Shown: positions 1 to 7,407 of the stretch, in pieces
How positions within the stretch are numbered: position 1 is the first letter of the stretch
Layout: the number at the start of each line of letters is the position of its first letter
Origin: Glaciecola amylolytica
Lineage (GTDB): Bacteria > Bacteroidota > Bacteroidia > Flavobacteriales_D > Crocinitomicaceae
Direction of reading: 5' to 3'
DNA: 64,000 nt
Assembly: GCA_003856375.1 (NCBI GenBank)
Contig: CP034120.1
Coordinates: forward strand, 2,108,001-2,172,000
Made by a program: the position numbers and the translations under genes
The notes under the pieces: generated by a model
Seen by the model: the letters and a program-made list of their open reading frames with translations, nothing else
The model's database searches: none
Told to the model about the DNA's origin: nothing

Positions 1-1
1 A

Positions 2-637
2 AAACCGTTACAGTTGTGGCTGAAACAGGATTTGAATGAAGCCGAATTGTATTATTCCGATATTAATCATGCATTTACGAGTTCGGTGGCGTTGAACATT
101 GAAGAGGATGCAGCTTTGTCTGTTGACACTACCAAAACCGACGAATACAATTTCAATATCGGGATTTCCTTACTGGAAGACATTTTAAAATCAATCGGTA
201 TGGGATCATTTGAAGTTTCAGCCAATATCAAATCGGGAAAGAAAGTAACAATCAGCTACAACAATTCCGTTACACGCGTCATTCCTCTGGGAGAAATCAC
301 GGATTACCTGGCAACGGCAGATTTCAAACACGTCAATCCGGTTTTGCTCAAGAATGCCAATCGCAACAACATTCTGATTATCACAGGAGTCGTAATGGCT
401 AAGAATTTGAATGTAGAAATTGAAACTGATTTTAATGTCGATGCAGGAGTTGTGGCTTCACTCAATCAAGCGGCAGAAGGAAAACTGGATTTTACTTCCA
501 AATCAGAACAAACCTTGAAAATGGTTTCCAATGCCAATTCCCTTTTCCCGATAGCAGTAAAAGCGAGCCGTATTCAATTCGAAAAAGGAATTTTTAAAGG
601 ATTGAAACTGGTTACGGACAACCGCAACTTTTTTTAA
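2..637 (+). CDS. 3' part of an unknown protein, possibly gasdermin-like
   Basis: The reading frame is open to the left edge (frame 2), so the true start lies outside the window and about 211 C-terminal residues are visible. No catalytic motif is seen. The segment is rich in predicted beta-strands, with a Ser/Gly helix-like stretch (ISLLEDILKSIGMGSFEVSA), then KKVTISYNNSVTRVIPL, a DYLATADF stretch and ILIITGVVMAKNLNVEIE. From memory this order (glycine-containing helix, VTxxY strand, LxxYLxxAD, then an I/V-rich strand ending in K-x-x-V) resembles bacterial gasdermin pore-forming proteins, but I cannot align it. The protein ends soon after the last strand, leaving little room for the usual inhibitory C-terminal peptide. 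The next gene is convergent, so no partner protease is visible. It may equally be an uncharacterised beta-rich family. Confidence 0.55.
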   Translation, partial: KPLQLWLKQDLNEAELYYSDINHAFTSSVALNIEEDAALSVDTTKTDEYNFNIGISLLEDILKSIGMGSFEVSANIKSGKKVTISYNNSVTRVIPLGEITDYLATADFKHVNPVLLKNANRNNILIITGVVMAKNLNVEIETDFNVDAGVVASLNQAAEGKLDFTSKSEQTLKMVSNANSLFPIAVKASRIQFEKGIFKGLKLVTDNRNFF

Positions 638-679
638 ATTAATAGATCAAATGGTGGCTGAGCAAAGTTGAAGCCGCCA

Positions 680-1258
680 TTAATCTTTCTTCTTCTCCAA
701 ACGACTCAAAGTTTCTCTGGAAACTCCCAGGTAATGAGCAATCATTGTCTTGGAAACGCGCTGAAAAAGCTCCGGATATTGATTCAACAATAGTTCGTAT
801 TTCTCTTTTGCGGAGTTCTTAAGCAGGGATAAAACCCGTTTTTGCAAAGCCACATAACCGCTAAACGATTTCTGTCCGAAAAAAGACATCATTGCAGGAA
901 TTTCTGAGATCAGTTTTTGTTTGTTTTCAGCCGTCAACTCCAAAACCACACAATCTTCCAAAGCCTGAATACAAGTCGTTGATTTGGTTTTGAAATGATA
1001 GGCCGGATAATCCGAAATCCACCAATTTTCCATCGCAAACTGAATGATGTATTCTTTATCGGCTTCGTCAACCATAAACAATTTCATACATCCTTCAACC
1101 ACCAGATATTCTCTGAAAACAGGTTGATCACAGGAAAGTAAACTGGTCTTTTTTGGAACGAAAACGGGAGTAAAACAGCTTGTGATCAGTTCCAGTTCTT
1201 CTTCCGTAAGGGAAACAACGCTGCCGATATGGTTACGTAAAAAAGAAGCATATTCCAT
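680..1258 (-). CDS. Crp/Fnr family transcriptional regulator
   Basis: This 192-residue protein has an N-terminal cyclic-nucleotide-binding-type beta-roll (about 20-120), a dimerisation helix and a short C-terminal helix-turn-helix (about 160-190). The recognition helix reads VSRETLSRLEKK, keeping the Arg-Glu-x-x-x-Arg pattern with which E. coli CRP reads TGTGA half-sites. No Fnr-type N-terminal cysteine cluster is seen. Many Bacteroidota members of this family answer small electrophiles or redox stress without cAMP; the ligand here is unknown. It is the last gene of a minus-strand run with two ene-reductases, an aldo/keto reductase and a DJ-1-like protein, starting 53 bases after the DJ-1 gene. 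A perfect TGTGA-N6-TCACA dyad lies upstream of the first gene of that run (5451-5466), so autoregulation of the operon is a reasonable inference. Confidence 0.88.
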   Translation of the reverse strand: MEYASFLRNHIGSVVSLTEEELELITSCFTPVFVPKKTSLLSCDQPVFREYLVVEGCMKLFMVDEADKEYIIQFAMENWWISDYPAYHFKTKSTTCIQALEDCVVLELTAENKQKLISEIPAMMSFFGQKSFSGYVALQKRVLSLLKNSAKEKYELLLNQYPELFQRVSKTMIAHYLGVSRETLSRLEKKKD

Positions 1259-1311
1259 TTCATAAAAATACGAAAGAAATATGCTTCCCGAATTCCAAAA
1301 AAGGAAAATGA

Positions 1312-2070
1312 CTATTTTGCCAGAGCCTTTTTAATGGCTTCTCCTACAGCTTTTGCAGATTGCGGATTTTGTCCGGTAATCAAACGTCCGTCCACTGTAA
1401 CGTGTTCACTCCATGGAGCTGATTTCTCATAAATCCCACCTTGTTTCTTCATTTGATCTTCCAAAAGGAACGGAACTACGTTTGTCAGTTTCACCAACTC
1501 TTCCTCTTCATTTGAGAATCCGTTTACTTTCTTTCCGGAAATCAGGTAAGCGCCGTTACTCAATTTGATATTCACCAAACCTGCCGGGCCGTGACAAACA
1601 GCAGCTACAATTCCGTTATTCTCATAAATTTTCGCTGCGATTTGTGCAATATCAGAATTATCGGGCAAATCCCACATCGCTCCATGGCCTCCGGCATAAA
1701 ATATTCCTGCATACTCTTCCGGTTTCACTTCAGAAGGCTTCATGGTGTTTGTAATTTTCTGATGGTAATGCTCATTTTCCCAAAACTCTTTGTTCTCCGC
1801 ATCAGAGAGATCAAAACCATCAACCGGAGGATTTCCACCTTTCGGACTCACGAAATCAATTTCATAACCTGCTTCGGTCAATACTTTCCAGGGATGAGAA
1901 ACTTCAGCCAGGTAATACCCTGTTTTTTCACCCGTACTTCCTTTCGTATCGTGGCTTGTTACCACAAATAAAATTTTTGCTTTCATATGTTTGTTCGTTT
2001 GTTGTGAAAACCCAACATTCCCTAAGGTTAAAAGGAAGATGGATGCTATTAATTGGATGATTCTTTTCAT
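1312..2070 (-). CDS. DJ-1/PfpI family (type 1 glutamine amidotransferase-like) protein with signal peptide
   Basis: This 252-residue protein belongs to the DJ-1/PfpI/Hsp31 superfamily. The nucleophile elbow is AAVCHGPAG, with Cys159-His160, and Glu56 in YLAEVSHP fits the conserved acidic residue that supports the cysteine. Members act as glyoxalase III, deglycase-like or chaperone proteins; the exact activity cannot be read from sequence. The first 22 residues form a signal peptide ending at GFSQ, so export is predicted. An internal ATG at 1986 (residue 29, MKAKILFVV) would give a cytosolic form and cannot be excluded. It lies 16 bases after an ene-reductase gene in the same operon, fitting a role against reactive carbonyls. 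Confidence 0.88.
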   Translation of the reverse strand: MKRIIQLIASIFLLTLGNVGFSQQTNKHMKAKILFVVTSHDTKGSTGEKTGYYLAEVSHPWKVLTEAGYEIDFVSPKGGNPPVDGFDLSDAENKEFWENEHYHQKITNTMKPSEVKPEEYAGIFYAGGHGAMWDLPDNSDIAQIAAKIYENNGIVAAVCHGPAGLVNIKLSNGAYLISGKKVNGFSNEEEELVKLTNVVPFLLEDQMKKQGGIYEKSAPWSEHVTVDGRLITGQNPQSAKAVGEAIKKALAK

Positions 2071-2086
2071 AATTCGTTCTTGTTTT

Positions 2087-3199
2087 TCAATTTGCTAAAA
2101 CCGATTCCGGATATACTTTCCAATCCGTGTATCCTTCCAGCGTTAAACCATAATGTAATTCTCTTTTGGGAAGTGTCAACGGCCAATTGTTTTTCAGACG
2201 TTCCACCAGATCCGGATTTGCAATGAAATCTTCACCAAAAGCGGCCAGATCAATGGTTCCGGCTTCAACGAGTTGCTCTGCTTTTTGACGATTCATGCCT
2301 CCTGCTAAAATGATTGTTCCGCTAAACCAGTTTCTGAATCGCTCTAAAAATCCTTCCGGAATGGCAAAGCTTCCGCGGGACTTTTGATCCATCAGGTGAA
2401 TGTACGCGATTTTTCTCCGCGATAATTCTTCTGCCAGGTAGCGATAAGTTTCTTCGATTTCGTCGTAATGCGGCAATTCGTGCAAACCACCATAAGGAGT
2501 CAGGCGAATAGCAACTTTCTCTGCTCCGATTGCTTCAATACTTGCATCAATTGCCTCCAGCAGAAAACGGGAACGATTTTCCACACTTCCACCGTATTGA
2601 TCTGTGCGATTATTGATCTGCGGATTCAGAAATTGTTCAATCAGATAACCGTTTGCACCATGCAGTTCGATTCCGTCAAAACCTGCTTCTATGGCATTTT
2701 TTGCTGCCTGCTGAAAGTCTTTTACTACTTTGCCGATCTCTTCCGTTTCCAATGCTCTGGGTTTGGAACAGGAAACAAATCCTTCCTGTCCGTTTTCATT
2801 CCATCCCCAGGCAAATGATTTCTCCGCCTGAATGTCAGAAGGTGCAACAGGAGTTTCTCCGTTCGGTTGAATGGAAGTATGCGACACTCTTCCCACGTGC
2901 CAAAGCTGTGCAAAGATCACGGCTCCTTCTCCGTGAACAGCCTTTGTAACCAATTTCCATCCTTCGACCTGTTCTTTTGTATAAAGTCCGGGAATATGCA
3001 AAACTCCTTTTGCCGTTTCGGAAATAGCCGTTCCTTCCGTTATGATTAATCCTGCACCGGAACGCTGTTGATAATACAAAGCATTGTTCTCATTCGGAAT
3101 TCCGTCTGCATTTCTTGCTCTGGTCATCGGAGCCATTGCAATGCGGTTTTTCAGATGCAGAGAACCCAAAACTGCCGGTTCAAAAATAGTTGTATCCAT
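2087..3199 (-). CDS. Old Yellow Enzyme family alkene reductase (copy 2)
   Basis: This 370-residue FMN- and NAD(P)H-dependent flavoprotein has the full TIM barrel of the OYE/NemA family, which reduces activated C=C bonds of enones, nitro-olefins or nitrate esters. Visible signatures are PMTRARN at the N-terminus, AQLWHVGR, and the substrate/flavin segment HGANGYLIEQFLNP followed by NNRTDQYGGS. The C-terminal FMN-phosphate loop is seen in ILAGGMNRQKAE and AAFGEDFIANPDL. It starts 3 bases after the aldo/keto reductase stop, so translation is probably coupled. A second, diverged paralogue (4289-5398) is in the same operon. The natural substrate is unknown. Confidence 0.93.
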   Translation of the reverse strand: MDTTIFEPAVLGSLHLKNRIAMAPMTRARNADGIPNENNALYYQQRSGAGLIITEGTAISETAKGVLHIPGLYTKEQVEGWKLVTKAVHGEGAVIFAQLWHVGRVSHTSIQPNGETPVAPSDIQAEKSFAWGWNENGQEGFVSCSKPRALETEEIGKVVKDFQQAAKNAIEAGFDGIELHGANGYLIEQFLNPQINNRTDQYGGSVENRSRFLLEAIDASIEAIGAEKVAIRLTPYGGLHELPHYDEIEETYRYLAEELSRRKIAYIHLMDQKSRGSFAIPEGFLERFRNWFSGTIILAGGMNRQKAEQLVEAGTIDLAAFGEDFIANPDLVERLKNNWPLTLPKRELHYGLTLEGYTDWKVYPESVLAN

Positions 3200-3202
3200 A
3201 TC

Positions 3203-4177
3203 TTAGTTTTTGATAAAGCCTCGAATTTGGCTCAATTCAGATTCTGTTAATTGTACGTGTAAGGATTGAGCATTGTGAATGGCTTGTTCGGCGTTTCTCG
3301 CTCCTCCCAAAACAGTTGTAATTCCACGTTGGTTCATTGTCCAGGCCAATACCAATTGAGCTACGCTGCATTTTTTCGTCAGTGCCAGATCATTTAAAGC
3401 CTGTAATAAGCGATTCAGGTTCTCCGGATCAAACTGCTGGAAATAACCGTTGCGGTGATCATCCGAACTCAGTTTTCCGGTTCCGTCGGAGTATTTTCCG
3501 GTAAGTAAACCTCTTTCCAACGGACTGTAAGCAATGATTCCAATCTGATTTTCGATAGCGAAAGGCAGTAATTCCTCCTCAATACTTCTGTTCAGCATGC
3601 TGTATGGAACCTGATTGGAGTGAAGCACTGTTGTTTTCAATCCTTCTTCCAGTTGAGAACGGTCGTAATTCGAAACCCCGATTGCTCTTACTTTTCCGTC
3701 TTTCAGCAATTGTTCCATGGCTTCCATCGTCTCAGAGATCGGAGTTTCCACGTCCGGCCAATGCAGTTGAATCAAATCGATGTAATCCGTTTGCAGTCTT
3801 TTCAAACTGTTTTCTACTTCCCGGATCACATTCTCTTTGCGTCCGTTTTTATAAATCGGAACGGTTTTCCCGTCGATTTGTGCATCAAAAGCAACAGTTC
3901 CTTTTACGTCCTGTTCCCAAACCAATCCGAATTTGGTCAGAATTTCCACTTTGGAACGATCCATGCCTTTCAAAGCCTCTCCGATCACTTCTTCGCTCAA
4001 ACCCACTCCGTAAAATGGGGCCGTGTCGATAGATGTTACTCCATGGCGGATCGATTCTCTGATTGCTTCAATTGAATCTTTCCGGTCGTTTCCTCCCCAC
4101 ATCAATCCGCCTATCGCGAAAGTTCCCAATGTCAGTGGAGAAACCATTAATTCACTTTTTCCTAATTGTCTTTTCAT
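3203..4177 (-). CDS. Aldo/keto reductase
   Basis: This 324-residue TIM-barrel NADPH-dependent carbonyl reductase is of normal length for the family. The catalytic tetrad is visible: Asp51 and Tyr56 in DTAPFYGVGLSEE, Lys82 in ILTKFG and His139 in LIQLHWPD. The NADPH-binding strand YSPLERGLLTGKY is also present. Extended N-terminal residues (KRQLGKSELMVSPLTLGTF) are like the YajO/Tas-type or L-glyceraldehyde 3-phosphate reductase-like branch. It lies between two ene-reductase genes, with a 111-base gap upstream that contains a 7-base tandem repeat, and 3 bases to the next gene. The set suggests reduction of reactive aldehydes and enones. Confidence 0.92.
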   Translation of the reverse strand: MKRQLGKSELMVSPLTLGTFAIGGLMWGGNDRKDSIEAIRESIRHGVTSIDTAPFYGVGLSEEVIGEALKGMDRSKVEILTKFGLVWEQDVKGTVAFDAQIDGKTVPIYKNGRKENVIREVENSLKRLQTDYIDLIQLHWPDVETPISETMEAMEQLLKDGKVRAIGVSNYDRSQLEEGLKTTVLHSNQVPYSMLNRSIEEELLPFAIENQIGIIAYSPLERGLLTGKYSDGTGKLSSDDHRNGYFQQFDPENLNRLLQALNDLALTKKCSVAQLVLAWTMNQRGITTVLGGARNAEQAIHNAQSLHVQLTESELSQIRGFIKN

Positions 4178-4237
4178 CCTGTCGTTTGTTTGTTATTTCT
4201 AATTAAAAAATGTTCTATTGTTTAAAGTTCAATCATT

Positions 4238-4286
4238 CGCAATTCGCAATTCGCAATTCGCAATTCGCAATTCGCAATTCGCAATT
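4238..4286. repeat. Seven tandem copies of the 7-mer CGCAATT
   Basis: Seven perfect, uninterrupted copies of CGCAATT (49 bases) end two bases before the stop codon of the ene-reductase gene at 4289. They lie in the 111-base gap before the next operon gene (aldo/keto reductase, start 4177). A unit length not divisible by three in a non-coding spacer could vary by slippage without breaking a frame, but it could change spacing or an RNA structure between the two cistrons. Related AATTCG/TTCGTAAT words occur in other gaps of the window. Confidence 0.95.
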
Positions 4287-4288
4287 CA

Positions 4289-5398
4289 TTAAACTAACTC
4301 TTTAGCAACCGAATAATCCGTATATCCAGCTGCTCCGCCACCGAAGAATTTAGCCTTATTCGGCTCATTCAAAGGTAAATTGTGCTCTAAACGGAAAGGC
4401 AGATCCGGATTGGCAATAAACGGCCGACCAAAACCGATCAAATCCGCCCAGCCTTTTTGCAAAGCTTCTTCTGCTCGCTCTTTGGTGTATTTTCCGGAGT
4501 AAATCAAAGTTCCTTTGAACGCTTCACGATACGCTTCCTTGAATGAAACAGGCATTACCGGAGCATTCTCCCAATCAGCTTCCGCTATGTGAATGTACGC
4601 TACTCCGATCTCATTCAATAATTTTGCAGCAGCAATGTATGTTTCTTCCGGATTGTCATCCATCGCTCCCATCAATGTGGTCAGCGGGGCTTGTCTCACT
4701 CCCACTCTTTCAGCTCCGATTGCTTCTGAAACCGCTGTTGCAACTTCTTTCAGAAACCGCAATCTGTTTTCCAGACTTCCTCCGTATTCATCTGTACGAA
4801 GATTGGTTTGCGAATCGATAAACTGCTCAATCAAATATCCGTTTGCTCCGTGCAATTCTATTCCGTCAAATCCTGCTTCAATGGCATTTTTAGCAGCCTG
4901 GGCATAATCTTTCACGATTTGTTGAATCTCAGAAACCGTTAAAGCGCGCGGCATGGAATGCTGTACCATTTCTCCTTCTCCCGATGAAGAATCTTTTCCA
5001 TCTTTTGCCAGAAAAACACTCACACCTTCCGCCAGAATAGCCGATGGCGAAACAGGAGCTTGTCCGTTTTCCTGCAATGAAGTATGTGAAACTCTTCCCA
5101 CATGCCACAATTGAGCGAACATCTTTCCTCCTTTTTCGTGAACTGCGTTTGTTACTTTTTTCCAACCGGCAATCTGATCTGCGGTAAAAATTCCGGGAGT
5201 CCAGGCATAACCTTGTCCTTGTCTGCTGATTTGTGTTCCTTCTGAAATGATTAATCCGGCTGAAGCGCGCTGTGCATAATATTCGGCCATCAAATCGGTT
5301 GCAATTTCGCCTTTAGCTGATCTTGAACGCGTCATTGGAGGCATCACAATCCGGTTCTTTAATTCCAGTTCTTTTAATTGATAATTTTCGAATAGCAT
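4289..5398 (-). CDS. Old Yellow Enzyme family alkene reductase (copy 1)
   Basis: This 369-residue FMN-dependent ene-reductase is the first gene of the minus-strand redox operon. It shows PPMTRSRSAKG, AQLWHVGRVSH, HGANGYLIEQF, then NLRTDEYGGSLENR and the C-terminal FMN loop IYSGKYTKERAEEAL / IGFGRPFIANPDLP, all typical of NemA-like enzymes. It is related to the copy at 2087-3199 but clearly diverged, so substrate ranges may differ. A Crp-type operator (5451-5466) and a -7-like CAACTTTG box (5428-5421 on the minus strand) lie just upstream. The next gene of the operon follows after 111 bases that hold the 7-mer tandem repeat. Confidence 0.93.
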   Translation of the reverse strand: MLFENYQLKELELKNRIVMPPMTRSRSAKGEIATDLMAEYYAQRASAGLIISEGTQISRQGQGYAWTPGIFTADQIAGWKKVTNAVHEKGGKMFAQLWHVGRVSHTSLQENGQAPVSPSAILAEGVSVFLAKDGKDSSSGEGEMVQHSMPRALTVSEIQQIVKDYAQAAKNAIEAGFDGIELHGANGYLIEQFIDSQTNLRTDEYGGSLENRLRFLKEVATAVSEAIGAERVGVRQAPLTTLMGAMDDNPEETYIAAAKLLNEIGVAYIHIAEADWENAPVMPVSFKEAYREAFKGTLIYSGKYTKERAEEALQKGWADLIGFGRPFIANPDLPFRLEHNLPLNEPNKAKFFGGGAAGYTDYSVAKELV

Positions 5399-5450
5399 TG
5401 TCTGTCATTTTGTTGGAACAAAGTTGGTGGGATTCAATCAAAAAGACCTG

Positions 5451-5466
5451 TGATGTATGTCACAAC
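5451..5466. promoter_or_regulatory. CRP-type operator, perfect TGTGA-N6-TCACA dyad
   Basis: TGTGATGTATGTCACA matches the classical CRP core exactly (two 5-base half-sites, 6-base spacer). It lies 53 bases upstream of the ene-reductase ATG at 5398. The best -7 candidate for that gene is CAACTTTG (5428 to 5421, minus strand), which departs from TAnnTTTG at its first base, and no TTG is seen at the -33 distance. If transcription starts 5-8 bases after that box, the operator centre is near -43, where a class II activator would sit. The operon ends with a Crp/Fnr gene whose recognition helix carries the matching RETxxR residues, so it is the obvious candidate regulator (inference). Confidence 0.7.
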
Positions 5467-5585
5467 TTTCACCTCCAAACTGTTAAGGAATCTAAAAGCA
5501 GATTCTCCAATTCATCAGACCTGAACAAATGCACCACCGAATGCTGATTTTTTCTACTTTTAATTCAATCTTAACACTTTATTAC

Positions 5586-5804
5586 ATGTCATTTCAAGCA
5601 TATCTGGATAATATTCAGGTTAAAACAGGAAAACTTCCGGAAGATTTCGAAAAAATAGCACACGAAAAAGGTCTTCTCCAGGACGGAAAAATAGCTGCAG
5701 GAGTAAAAGCAGGTCAAATTGTAGCCTGGCTCAAGGAAGATTTTGAATTGGGCCATGGTCATGCAATGGCTATTTACGCTTATTTCACAGGAAAAAGATC
5801 TTAA
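5586..5804 (+). CDS. DUF4287 domain protein
   Basis: This 72-residue protein reads MSFQAYLDNIQVKTGK, then EDFEKIAHEKGLL and a C-terminal HGHAMAIYAYF segment, the layout of the small DUF4287 family. Its function is not known. An in-frame ATG at 5529 would add 19 residues that look non-native (hydrophobic and Phe/Ile/Tyr-rich), and the family normally begins at MSFQAYL, so 5586 is chosen. It is transcribed away from the redox operon; the Crp-type dyad in the shared gap could in principle act on both sides. A cupin gene follows after 9 bases. Confidence 0.85.
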   Translation: MSFQAYLDNIQVKTGKLPEDFEKIAHEKGLLQDGKIAAGVKAGQIVAWLKEDFELGHGHAMAIYAYFTGKRS

Positions 5805-5813
5805 TCAACATTC

Positions 5814-6311
5814 ATGGACGAAACAAAATCGGTTCGCATTTCAAACAACACATCTTCTGAAGCGATTGCTATCGGCGCATCTGCCTACAGCATTTTACTC
5901 AGCGGACAACATTCCAACGGGCAGTTGGGAATCATTGAAATGCTCGTTCCTCCGGGCGCAGGACCCGTTCCTCATGAGCACAAAGGTTTTCAGGAATGTT
6001 TTTATGTGTTGGAAGGAGAAGTTGAAATGAAAACCAAAGAACACACCATTCCGGCAAAACAGGGAGATTTGATTCATATTCCACTTGACGGGCCGGTACA
6101 TTGCTTTAAAAACACTTCGTCGACCAACGCACGACTTTTGTGTATTGTTGTTCCTTCCGGTTTGGATGCTTTCTTTCAGGAAGTTGGCCGGAAAATTCCT
6201 GTTGAAACCATTCCTGACGCAGTTCCTCCGAGTCCGGAACAGCTCTTATTCATGAATCAAACAGCTGAAAAATACGGACAGAAGCTGTACCCGAAAGATT
6301 ATCTGGATTAA
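5814..6311 (+). CDS. Cupin domain protein
   Basis: This 165-residue single-domain cupin shows the first metal-binding motif with His54, His56 and Glu61 (PVPHEHKGFQECF) and the second with GDLIHIPLDGPVHCFKN (His96). The double-stranded beta-helix spans about residues 30-125. A C-terminal tail (about 130-165) with PEQLLFMNQTAEKYGQK resembles cupins annotated as quercetin-dioxygenase-like, but activity is not established. It sits 9 bases after the DUF4287 gene and 3 bases before a beta-barrel gene, so the three are probably co-transcribed. Confidence 0.88.
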   Translation: MDETKSVRISNNTSSEAIAIGASAYSILLSGQHSNGQLGIIEMLVPPGAGPVPHEHKGFQECFYVLEGEVEMKTKEHTIPAKQGDLIHIPLDGPVHCFKNTSSTNARLLCIVVPSGLDAFFQEVGRKIPVETIPDAVPPSPEQLLFMNQTAEKYGQKLYPKDYLD

Positions 6312-6314
6312 GTC

Positions 6315-6956
6315 ATGTCCTTGCTTCGTTTATCCATTCTGGCTGTTTTGTTCTCAGCAGCTTTTGTCAACACAGCAAAAGCAGATTCTATTCCCCACCG
6401 GAAAAGGGTTTCTCTTCAAATTGCACCGCTTGCTTTGATTGATTTTTACAATGGTTCCAGTTACAAATTGGGTACCGAAATCAGATTGTCCCGAAGATTT
6501 TATGTCAGTGTCGATTTTGGTGGGTACTTTCCGAATTTTAATGGTTTGAAGAACATGAAAGGTGGAAATGTCGATTTTCGGATCAAATACCGCTTTCCAA
6601 ACTCCAATTCGAGCATTTCTATCCAGTATTTCTACAAAAAGCAATCTTTTGAGTACCACGATGCTTACGAGGAAGAACCCGATGTACCAATTGTTGTTTA
6701 CACCCGAAAGCAAGTAAACTGTATCAATGTGAATTATGAAAACAAGATCCTTGATCAGAAATGGGGTTATATCAACATGTTTGCAGGATTGGGAATTCGG
6801 TTCAGAGATGTGCGCTCTTCCTTTGAAACCCACCATGATTTTGACAAACTTGTGGAAGGCGGCGATTCTCAATCACTTTATTTTGTCCTGATCCCCGGCC
6901 AAAACACCTGGTTAAACTTAAATGCAGGAGTAAGACTTGGTTTTTATCTTTTTTAG
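6315..6956 (+). CDS. Predicted exported beta-barrel protein, unknown
   Basis: This 213-residue protein begins with a signal peptide of about 23 residues ending at TAKA. The remainder alternates polar and hydrophobic residues (RFYVSVDFGGYF, NVDFRIKYRF, SISIQYFYKK, WLNLNAGVRLGFYLF). It ends with an aromatic C-terminal residue, as expected of a small outer-membrane beta-barrel. I do not recognise a named family. It begins 3 bases after the cupin gene and is probably part of the same transcript. Confidence 0.75.
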   Translation: MSLLRLSILAVLFSAAFVNTAKADSIPHRKRVSLQIAPLALIDFYNGSSYKLGTEIRLSRRFYVSVDFGGYFPNFNGLKNMKGGNVDFRIKYRFPNSNSSISIQYFYKKQSFEYHDAYEEEPDVPIVVYTRKQVNCINVNYENKILDQKWGYINMFAGLGIRFRDVRSSFETHHDFDKLVEGGDSQSLYFVLIPGQNTWLNLNAGVRLGFYLF

Positions 6957-7003
6957 ATTCAAAGTACTAATGATTCAAATTTCGTAATTTGTAATTTTAT
7001 AAA

Positions 7004-7312
7004 ATGATCTCAGTAATTGTAACGTATCAGGTAAAACCTGAATTCTCAGAGGAGAACAAAACAAACATTCAGCGCTTTTTGGCAGACTTCGAAGCATTGG
7101 ACAACACGCAATTCAAGTACACGGTACTTTGTAAAGAAGACGGTGTTTCATTCGTCCATTTCTCCCAGTATCAAAACAAGGAGATTCAAGATCAGTTGCT
7201 GAATGTTCCTTCTTTCAAATTGTTTCAGCAATTGCGCGATGCAAGCGGATTGAATGACTCTCATCGTGTTGAAATCCTTGATTTTGTTGGCTCAAAGGGA
7301 AAAATAGAATAA
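7004..7312 (+). CDS. ABM-like (antibiotic biosynthesis monooxygenase fold) small protein
   Basis: This 102-residue protein has the ferredoxin-like alternation of the dimeric alpha/beta barrel superfamily: MISVIVTYQVKPEF as strand one, NIQRFLADFEAL as helix, TVLCKEDGVSFVHFSQY as the central strands and HRVEILDFVG as the last. Such proteins include quinol monooxygenases and many of unknown role. The ATG is preceded by the AT-rich string TTCGTAATTTGTAATTTTATAAA. It ends just before a repeat-derived hairpin (7326-7389) and faces the convergent NmrA-like gene. Confidence 0.65.
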   Translation: MISVIVTYQVKPEFSEENKTNIQRFLADFEALDNTQFKYTVLCKEDGVSFVHFSQYQNKEIQDQLLNVPSFKLFQQLRDASGLNDSHRVEILDFVGSKGKIE

Positions 7313-7325
7313 TTATTATCAATCA

Positions 7326-7389
7326 AACGCAAAGAAACAAAGCGCGCAAAGAGATTTTAAAAACTTTGCGTTCTCTGCGTCTTTGCGTT
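7326..7389. repeat. Inverted repeat of the AACGCAAAGA type between convergent genes
   Basis: AACGCAAAGA (7326-7335) is repeated in inverse as TCTTTGCGTT (7380-7389), with further internal CAAAG/CTTTG and GCGC words, so the whole 64-base stretch can fold into a long hairpin. It lies between two convergent genes (ends 7312 and 7408), is followed by an A-run on the plus strand, and could end transcription from both sides. The CTTTGCGT motif looks like a dispersed intergenic repeat, but I see no second copy here. Confidence 0.7.
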
Positions 7390-7407
7390 GAAAAAAGGGC
7401 TGTAAAC

